Shown here: piece by piece, positions 58,823 to 64,000 of the stretch
Layout: each line of letters begins with the position of its first letter
Numbering within the stretch: the stretch's first letter is position 1
Origin: Marivita sp003149565
Lineage (GTDB): Bacteria > Pseudomonadota > Alphaproteobacteria > Rhodobacterales > Rhodobacteraceae
Assembly (NCBI RefSeq): GCF_965216415.1
Contig: NZ_CBDCFU010000002.1
Length of the DNA stretch: 64,000 bases
Direction: 5' to 3' (one strand)
The notes under the pieces: generated by a model
The model's database searches: none
What the model saw: only the letters and a program-made list of their open reading frames with translations
What the model was told of the DNA's origin: nothing
Position numbers and translations under genes: made by a program

Positions 58823-58841
58823 GAATTTGCCGAGACGAAGA

Positions 58842-59600
58842 TCAGCGCTGATCTTCGTCCTCATCATCGTCATGCGCACCATCCGGCAGGTTGAAAAAGC
58901 TGTCGGCGTCTGCGTAATCTTCGGTCTTGTCCTCTTCGTCGTCGTCGCTCGACGTGCCAGACAGGCTGAATGTCTCAAGCCCTTCAATTGCACTCGGCAA
59001 GCGCGGTTCTGAGTCCATCTCAAGGCTTTGCTCGGTCGAGACGAGCTTGCGGCGCTCATCATCGGTCATCACAGCTTCCTGTTTCTTTGCTGCCTTGGAA
59101 ACCGCCGCGTCCAGTTCGGACTGCTTGCACAGGCCCAACGCAACCGGGTCAATCGGCTGAATGTTGTTGATGTTCCAGTGGGTGCGTTCCCGGATCGCCT
59201 GAATGGTCGGTTTCGTGGTGCCAACCAGCTTTGAAATCTGCCCGTCACTCAGTTCCGGATGGAACTTGACCAGCCACAGGATCGACGCTGGTCGATCCTG
59301 ACGTTTGGACAGAGGGGTGTAGCGCGGGCCACGGCGCTTTTCCTCACCTTGGGCAGCCGCGTAAACTTTGAGCTTGAGAACATGCATCGGGTTGTTTTCA
59401 CCCTTCTTGATCTCTTCGGCATCAAGCTGATTGTTGGCAATCGGATCGAACCCTTTAACCCCTGCGGCCACGTCCCCATCCGCAATGCCCTGCACTTCAA
59501 GCTCGTGCATGCCAGTGAAATCGGCGATCTGCTTGAAGGTCAGTGTGGTGTTGTCCACCAGCCAGACGGCGGTGGCTTTGGCCATAATCGGTTTACCCAT
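58842..59600 (-). CDS. trcR: TrcR-type (DUF1013) cell-cycle transcriptional regulator
   Basis: 252 residues from ATG 59600 (AAGGAG upstream), MGKPIMAKATAVWLVDNTTL. Two HTH-like units (TLTFKQIADFTGMHELEVQG; LSDGQISKLVGTTKPTIQAI), DPVALGLCKQSELDAAV, and a strongly acidic C-terminal tail with runs of Asp/Glu. Matches DUF1013, described in alphaproteobacteria as an RNA-polymerase-associated cell-cycle regulator. Single gene. Confidence 0.92.
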   Translation of the reverse strand: MGKPIMAKATAVWLVDNTTLTFKQIADFTGMHELEVQGIADGDVAAGVKGFDPIANNQLDAEEIKKGENNPMHVLKLKVYAAAQGEEKRRGPRYTPLSKRQDRPASILWLVKFHPELSDGQISKLVGTTKPTIQAIRERTHWNINNIQPIDPVALGLCKQSELDAAVSKAAKKQEAVMTDDERRKLVSTEQSLEMDSEPRLPSAIEGLETFSLSGTSSDDDEEDKTEDYADADSFFNLPDGAHDDDEDEDQR

Positions 59601-59734
59601 CTCGCGTCTCCTTACGCAAAGCTTGTTCGGTCTCTCGGAGCGGGTCCAAGAGGTCCCGGATCGGCCGGGACGGTTTCCATTGTCAGGGAACTTGGCCGCC
59701 TTATAGTCGCGCAAAGGCAAAGAGGGAAGAGGCA

Positions 59735-60373
59735 ATGCGGGTTTTGATCCTGTCGCTGATCGGTCTGGTTGCGGCATCCTTGGCTTTAGCCAAAGGGGAA
59801 CGCGCCGGTGAGTTCGACTACTACGTGCTCTCGCTCAGTTGGTCTCCGACTTGGTGCGCGCTTGAAGGTGACGCGCGGCAGTCACCGCAATGCGATGCGG
59901 ATGCAGATTTCGGCTGGGTGATGCACGGTCTCTGGCCTCAATACCATCGCGGCTGGCCATCCTACTGCCCGACACCCGAACGCAATCCAACGCGTGCGAT
60001 GACCCGCGACATGACCGACATCATGGGAACGTCCGGATTGGCATGGCACCAGTGGAACAAGCATGGGGTGTGTACGGGGCTGTCAGCCCGCGATTATTAC
60101 GCTCTGTCCCGCGAGGCCTATGGAACAATTGTCCGGCCTGAGATCTTCAGGCAATTGGACAAAGCCGTGAAACTGCCTGCCGCTGTCGTTGAAGAGGCAT
60201 TTCTGAAAGCAAATCCACAACTTGAGCCAGATATGGTCACGATCACGTGCAAGAACGGGCGCATTCAGGAAGCGCGGATTTGCATGTCTAAAAACCTCGA
60301 TCCGGTGCCGTGCGGCCGCGATGTGGTTCGCGATTGTTCAGCTACAGACGCCTTGTTCGAACCGATCCGTTAG
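59735..60373 (+). CDS. Ribonuclease T2 family protein
   Basis: 212 residues with a signal peptide (MRVLILSLIGLVAASLALA). CAS I motif VMHGLWPQ (H64) and CAS II WHQWNKHGVC (H105, Q106, K109, H110). In most T2 enzymes the second motif has Glu where Q106 is, which stabilises the transition state. Several cysteines fit the usual disulfides. Periplasmic RNA degradation for nutrients is expected; rate may be altered by the Gln. Confidence 0.93.
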   Translation: MRVLILSLIGLVAASLALAKGERAGEFDYYVLSLSWSPTWCALEGDARQSPQCDADADFGWVMHGLWPQYHRGWPSYCPTPERNPTRAMTRDMTDIMGTSGLAWHQWNKHGVCTGLSARDYYALSREAYGTIVRPEIFRQLDKAVKLPAAVVEEAFLKANPQLEPDMVTITCKNGRIQEARICMSKNLDPVPCGRDVVRDCSATDALFEPIR

Positions 60374-60376
60374 AGC

Positions 60377-61069
60377 CTACCGCGGGACAGTCCACCCTCC
60401 CGGCAAATCATCGCGGCGCCGTTTGGGCGACTTGATCCGCGACAGAAATGACTCGGCTCCGGTCACCAGCTTTCCAACACCGGGTACCTTGCGCATCTGC
60501 GATTTCACCTTTTCCACCTGCATCACATCATCGATGCGACGGTCGAGAAAGGCCCAAGTCGCCTGATTATCAAGCGAGTCGTCGCCCAACCAGTACAGCA
60601 CGGTGGACGAGTAGACCCCCGAGAGAGTCGCACGCTTGGTGTACCAGTTGATGTCACGCGACGTATCCCCCAGCACGGTCCAGATGCGATCGGCCGTCCC
60701 CCAGATCAACTTCGCCCCTTCAGCGGCGTGCATCGGGAGAGCAAAAAGTGTTGCGCCGCGCCGGACCGCTTCTTTGTCCTCAACCGATTCGATGCGCAGG
60801 CGCACCGCCAGGGCGACCTTGTCTCGGAAACGCATATCGGAGAGGTCTTTCGACTCGAGTGCTGCCGCCATCGCGTCGTCGCCACGCCGGTGATAGGCTG
60901 CCGCCAGATCAATCGCGCCACGCGGAAAAAGGCCCTTTGCAACGGCCGGCGCGACCTCAACATCCTTTATTGCCGCATTGAACGCGGTGTCGGACCACCC
61001 ATCGAATGGGACATGCATCAAAGCCGCATCCAGAATTTCGGTTGCGATATCGCGTGGTGTGTCGGTCAT
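60377..61069 (-). CDS. COQ9 family ubiquinone-biosynthesis protein
   Basis: 230 residues. N-terminal TetR-like helical fold (EILDAALMHVPFDGWSDTAF) and the COQ9 core WYTKRATLSGVYSSTVLYWLGD with the lipid-binding DNQATWAFLDRRID. COQ9 binds isoprenoid intermediates and supports the COQ7 hydroxylase step. No other ubi genes nearby. Convergent with the RNase T2 gene, three bases apart. Confidence 0.95.
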   Translation of the reverse strand: MTDTPRDIATEILDAALMHVPFDGWSDTAFNAAIKDVEVAPAVAKGLFPRGAIDLAAAYHRRGDDAMAAALESKDLSDMRFRDKVALAVRLRIESVEDKEAVRRGATLFALPMHAAEGAKLIWGTADRIWTVLGDTSRDINWYTKRATLSGVYSSTVLYWLGDDSLDNQATWAFLDRRIDDVMQVEKVKSQMRKVPGVGKLVTGAESFLSRIKSPKRRRDDLPGGWTVPR

Positions 61070-61297
61070 GGTAGAGCCTCCGCAGGATCGGTTGCTGTCT
61101 TTTGCATCAAACTAGGCCGGATACCCACGTTACGCCACAGTCACACGTCTCATGTGCCGCATTTGTTGTGGACGCCACCAGAGATGTGGATATCAAGCCA
61201 CCCATAAATTGATTTCAGCCCCGAAACGTTGTCAGAGCGTGAAACGTTCCATATTTCGAGGGTCGACGTCGATGATATCCAATTTGAATTTTGTGGG

Positions 61298-61996
61298 ATG
61301 CAGATATTCGTGACACGGCAAGCATTCGATTTCACGCTTCTTTTTTTGGCAACCGGCGTACTCGTGGCAGCCTTTATCGCGTCTGCCATGTCGGGCGATA
61401 TCTTCTTCACCTATTTCGGTGCCGAAGATTCACTCGTCGAAAACGCAACCGCGATCGTACTTGGCATCTGCGGGCTTGCACTTTGGTGGCGAGCCCTCCA
61501 AGCAAAGCCGTTTGTGTCGCGGACCGTTGTGGCCTTGGGTGTGCTCTACGGTCTTGTCTATATCTGGGCTGGAGGAGAAGAGATTTCTTGGGGCCAACGC
61601 ATTCTTGGATTTGAAAGTCCCGAATATTTTCAGGAAAATAACGATCAGCAGGAATTTACATTCCACAACCTTGTGATCGGCGATGTCAAACTTGACGAAC
61701 TTATTTTCGGGCCGGTTCTGTCCTACATCATTCTCGCCTATCTTATCGTCCTGCCGCTGCTGTGGCCGCGCGCCGCGTGGGTGCAAGCCTTGGCGCGCAA
61801 AATGATCATCCCGGTACCACAGCTGTACCATGCGGCATTTGCTTTGGGTGTAACGCTGATCATACCATTCCTCGATGAAAGCCGCCGGTGGGAGGTCTAT
61901 GAGTGCATCTTTGCTCTTCTGTCGCTGGCGATCTTCCTCCATCCGGCAAATCACCTGCCGGGCAGAACGGATCAGCGCGATCCCATGTCGGGGTGA
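61298..61996 (+). CDS. Polytopic membrane protein, unknown function
   Basis: 232 residues from ATG 61298 (a TTG at 61229 in frame would add 23 residues). About six hydrophobic helices. A central loop, WAGGEEISWGQRILGFESPE followed by NNDQQEFTFHNL, is rich in Glu, Gln, His and Trp and looks conserved, perhaps an enzyme or ion site. The gap 61070-61297 holds only a GAAACGTT direct repeat (61223-61230, 61241-61248). I do not recognise the family. Confidence 0.75.
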   Translation: MQIFVTRQAFDFTLLFLATGVLVAAFIASAMSGDIFFTYFGAEDSLVENATAIVLGICGLALWWRALQAKPFVSRTVVALGVLYGLVYIWAGGEEISWGQRILGFESPEYFQENNDQQEFTFHNLVIGDVKLDELIFGPVLSYIILAYLIVLPLLWPRAAWVQALARKMIIPVPQLYHAAFALGVTLIIPFLDESRRWEVYECIFALLSLAIFLHPANHLPGRTDQRDPMSG

Positions 61997-62061
61997 CTGG
62001 ACAAACCCTCTCTGCCTTGCTATACGGCGCGCTCCTGCAAATCCTTGCAAATCCAACTTAG

Positions 62062-62082
62062 AAAGGTGGTGAAAACCACATG
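62062..62082 (+). promoter_or_regulatory. Hairpin covering the rpsU ribosome-binding site
   Basis: AAAGGTGGT before rpsU is partly paired: GTGGT (62066-62070) and ACCAC (62075-62079) form a perfect five-base stem closed by the GNRA-type loop GAAA. The ATG begins at the next base (62080). The stem would compete with ribosome binding. Confidence 0.6.
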
Positions 62083-62286
62083 CAGGTTAGTGTTCGTGAC
62101 AACAACGTCGATCAGGCGCTCCGCGCTCTGAAGAAAAAGCTGCAGCGTGAAGGCGTTTTTCGTGAAATGAAGCTCAAGCAACATTTCGAAAAGCCGTCCG
62201 AGAAAAAAGCACGCGAGAAGGCCGAAGCGATCCGCCGTGCGCGCAAACTGGCGCGTAAGAAGGCACAACGCGAAGGTATGCTCTAA
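62080..62286 (+). CDS. rpsU: 30S ribosomal protein S21
   Basis: 68 residues, highly basic: MQVSVRDNNVDQALRALKKK at the start and ARKLARKKAQREGML at the end, the alphaproteobacterial form of S21. It sits by the anti-Shine-Dalgarno end of 16S rRNA and aids initiation. Its own start region forms a small hairpin. Followed by a strong terminator. Confidence 0.97.
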   Translation: MQVSVRDNNVDQALRALKKKLQREGVFREMKLKQHFEKPSEKKAREKAEAIRRARKLARKKAQREGML

Positions 62287-62319
62287 GCAGTTCTTTCCAA
62301 CACGCATTGATTTTGACTG

Positions 62320-62355
62320 CCCCCGGAGCTCCGAGCTTTCGGGGGTTTGTTTTTT
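62320..62355 (+). terminator. Rho-independent terminator after rpsU
   Basis: CCCCCG (62320-62325) pairs with CGGGGG (62340-62345), with an inner GAGCTCC/GAGCT loop helix, followed by TTTGTTTTTT. Confidence 0.85.
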
Positions 62356-62621
62356 CGGGTTTATTGAGCCTTGACCGCAGTTGGTGCAGGATCTTCATCA
62401 GAGAATTCTGTCAGGGCCACATAGAGTCCTGATCTGGCTGAGCGAGAAGCCTGCCCCATTCCATTTCAATCACCACCAGACTTGCGCGACCAAGGTCCTT
62501 GTGCCAGCCTATGCATGAGCTCGGCCAAAATATTTTCGACCTGAGTTCTTAATTATTTGGCCTGCTTGGATGGCCGCAAATCCGAGTGCCCCAGCATGGC
62601 CCTCTTGCGAGGATTTGAATC
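62356..62621. other. Non-coding stretch
   Basis: About 270 bases with no convincing gene, hairpin or repeat. The last part (62540-62560, AT-rich) may contain the promoter of the next gene. No ribosome-binding site of usual strength precedes that gene beyond a GCGAGGA at about 62608. Confidence 0.5.
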
Positions 62622-63173
62622 ATGTCTGGAGAAAATTCAGCAACCAACGCAGCCGTTACTGTCGCTGCATTTGCCGTAGAACGTGCAATCGGCGGCGCGC
62701 GTGGCAGTGTCGCGGGGTTGGCCGTTCAGCCGGTCGTTTGGGCGGTCACAGGCAACGGACCCGACGCGGGTGATGCATTTATCTACGGTGTCGGTGTGGC
62801 TGGAGCAGCCGCAGGTTGGATTCTGGTGGTACCCGCGACCGTCACGGGGATCATCAAGGCTGCTGTCGACGACTATGTCGGAGGTTTGGTTCATGAGGCC
62901 AAACAAGACGAACCCGAGGCCATTCGCGGCGGGATTTATGGAACGGATGATTATGATTTCTGGGCGTCCAACAATCACATCACCGCAATGACCATCGCCA
63001 GTTATGGCGGCGTCGCCTGGCAGCATCCGAACGGGGCCTACTGCTTTATCAAAGACGCGAGCGATACGCTGATCTGTGACTACCACCCCCAATCATACCA
63101 ACGGCTCTACCGCCCGGTATTGCCACTGCGCCGCAACGGTGACCGCGTTGTCTGGACAAGTGCTGACTTTTGA
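62622..63173 (+). CDS. Hypothetical protein with Ala/Gly-rich hydrophobic half
   Basis: 183 residues. The first half is Ala/Gly/Val-rich (AAVTVAAFAVERAIGGARGS, then VGVAGAAAGWILVVPATVTG) and may span or insert in a membrane. The second half is soluble-looking, with HITAMTIASYGGVAWQHPNGAYCF and a Tyr/Arg-rich end. No classical signal peptide. Composition resembles small secreted effectors or bacteriocin-like pore formers, but no family is recognised. Stands alone. Confidence 0.55.
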   Translation: MSGENSATNAAVTVAAFAVERAIGGARGSVAGLAVQPVVWAVTGNGPDAGDAFIYGVGVAGAAAGWILVVPATVTGIIKAAVDDYVGGLVHEAKQDEPEAIRGGIYGTDDYDFWASNNHITAMTIASYGGVAWQHPNGAYCFIKDASDTLICDYHPQSYQRLYRPVLPLRRNGDRVVWTSADF

Positions 63174-63248
63174 TCAGCAAACAAGCGCTTCCCTCCCCCA
63201 TCGCGATCTGACACCTTGAGAGTCACACGATGAGGGGAGGATGCCGCA

Positions 63249-63926
63249 TTGGCCAAGGTCTGTATTTTTGACGCGTATGGAACACTGTTCGACGTGGCAG
63301 CGGCCGCGCGGGCTGCCGCCGACGAACCTGGGCGCGAAGCGCTTCAGGCGGTCTGGCCAGAGCTAGCGGAACACTGGCGGTTGAAGCAGCTACAGTACAC
63401 ATGGCTCCGCACCATCACCGATGACTACACCCCGTTTTGGGAGGTCACCAAAGACGGTCTTGATTGGGCAATGGAAAAGGTCGGCCTCACGGACGATCCG
63501 GAATTGCGAGAACGACTCTTGGCGCTCTACTGGGAATTGGCCCCTTATCGCGAAGTACCTATCATGCTGGCGCAATTGAAAGCCGCCGGGAAAACGTGTG
63601 CAATCCTGTCAAATGGCAGCAAGGACATGCTCGAAGGTGCGGTCGACAGCGCGGGGATCGGCGTTTTCCTGGACGCCGTATTGTCCGTGGAGGACGTCGA
63701 CATCTTCAAACCTTCGTCCGAAGTGTACGACATGGTTGGCAATGAGTTTGGGTGTGCCAAAGAGGATGTTCTCTTCGTATCCTCAAACGGCTGGGACATT
63801 GCCGGGGCGAGCGGCTATGGCTTCGAAACCGTCTGGGTCAATCGCGCAGGCGATCCGGTGGACCGGCTGCCACACCAGCCAAAACATGTTCTGTCGGACC
63901 TGAGCACAATTCCGGAGTTGGCATGA
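63249..63926 (+). CDS. Haloacid dehalogenase, type II
   Basis: 225 residues from a TTG start with GGGGAGG eight bases upstream. Nucleophile Asp in VCIFDAYGTLFD, the substrate loop YTWLRTITDDYTPFW, Ser in AILSNGSKDM, Lys in VDIFKPSSEVYDMV and the final VSSNGWDIAGA. This is the L-2-haloacid dehalogenase set rather than a phosphatase. It hydrolyses 2-haloalkanoates, which is plausible in seawater. Its stop overlaps the next start. Confidence 0.93.
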   Translation: MAKVCIFDAYGTLFDVAAAARAAADEPGREALQAVWPELAEHWRLKQLQYTWLRTITDDYTPFWEVTKDGLDWAMEKVGLTDDPELRERLLALYWELAPYREVPIMLAQLKAAGKTCAILSNGSKDMLEGAVDSAGIGVFLDAVLSVEDVDIFKPSSEVYDMVGNEFGCAKEDVLFVSSNGWDIAGASGYGFETVWVNRAGDPVDRLPHQPKHVLSDLSTIPELA

Positions 63927-64000
63927 TGCCGCGTTTCACCACATCTGATGGCCTTTCGCTTCACTACACGGATGACGGTGAGGGACTGCCTGTTCTCTGC
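63923..64000 (+). CDS. Alpha/beta hydrolase (5' end only)
   Basis: Only 26 codons are visible: MMPRFTTSDGLSLHYTDDGE and on to the window edge. The pattern of a strand, DGLSLHY and DDGEGLPVL is how alpha/beta hydrolases begin. The first ATG overlaps the dehalogenase stop (ATGA), a second ATG follows directly. Coupled to the dehalogenase gene. Confidence 0.75.
   Translation, partial: MMPRFTTSDGLSLHYTDDGEGLPVLC

Noticed and set aside
1..64000. CRISPR arrays, IS elements, prophage, and tRNA or rRNA genes.
   Set aside because: No regularly spaced direct repeats, transposase or integrase, phage structural genes, or tRNA-like T-loop sequences were seen on either strand by eye.

Overview
The window reads as a chromosomal segment of a marine alphaproteobacterium of the Roseobacter group (Rhodobacterales). 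The support is GC-rich coding DNA, a class I lysyl-tRNA synthetase, a TrcR-type (DUF1013) cell-cycle regulator, COQ9, DUF6455 and DUF1127 proteins, several small families I know mainly from Rhodobacterales, and acyl-CoA enzymes resembling the DmdB/DmdC families. Genus cannot be fixed from this sequence. I saw no rRNA or tRNA gene, CRISPR array, IS element, prophage or integrase. Gene density is high, with one probable decayed gene (43195-43733).

Region by region. 1-2.8 kb: the 5' part of a MATE exporter, two tandem hotdog thioesterases and two MerR regulators; the second MerR is preceded by repeated TTACGT sites. 2.8-11.1 kb: an acyl-CoA catabolic cluster (two acyl-CoA dehydrogenases of different catalytic layout, a GST-like protein, thiolase, cupin, NTF2-like protein, fused enoyl-CoA hydratase/3-hydroxyacyl-CoA dehydrogenase). 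A DmdB-like acyl-CoA ligase follows at 12.3 kb, so the region could activate and beta-oxidise an acid to acetyl-CoA. 14-17.6 kb: cupin/LysR pair and envelope hypotheticals. 17.7-22.3 kb: a tightly overlapping nucleoside-salvage operon cdd-deoA-deoB-add-upp. 22.4-31 kb: malic enzyme, FeS-type photolyase, SDR, hydrolase, lepA. 31-40.9 kb: small accessory genes, including a YkuD-like cysteine protein, DksA-like protein, LMW phosphatase, class III-type sirtuin, PCu(A)C copper chaperone, rpmB, orphan meaB, hemerythrin, UspA and an orphan ParA. 41-50.8 kb: lysK, a decayed gene, nadD, dacB, a MocR-type regulator divergent from a DUF1127 gene, then rplM-rpsI. 50.9-64 kb: desaturase, trmO, an HTH/PBP-like regulator, dnaX-hyp-ybaB-recR, an LprI/MliC-type inhibitor, an MBL/rhodanese sulfur pair, trcR, RNase T2, COQ9, rpsU and a HAD hydrolase with the start of an alpha/beta hydrolase.

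The most unusual content is not protein coding. Two intergenic sites carry the same composite inverted repeat (6000-6108 and 35868-36111), and a hairpin inside it keeps its pairing while its sequence changes. Two convergent gene ends carry strings of perfect palindromes (24936-25024, 40427-40478) that overlap stop codons and share a first hairpin. Two mRNAs, hemerythrin and rpsU, have their Shine-Dalgarno sequence inside a perfect hairpin directly before the start codon.

Other points for a second look are catalytic-residue changes (an enoyl-CoA hydratase homologue without the usual acids, RNase T2 with Glu to Gln) and a cytosolic YkuD-like protein translationally coupled to an exported protein. 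All family calls come from reading motifs; no database search was run.
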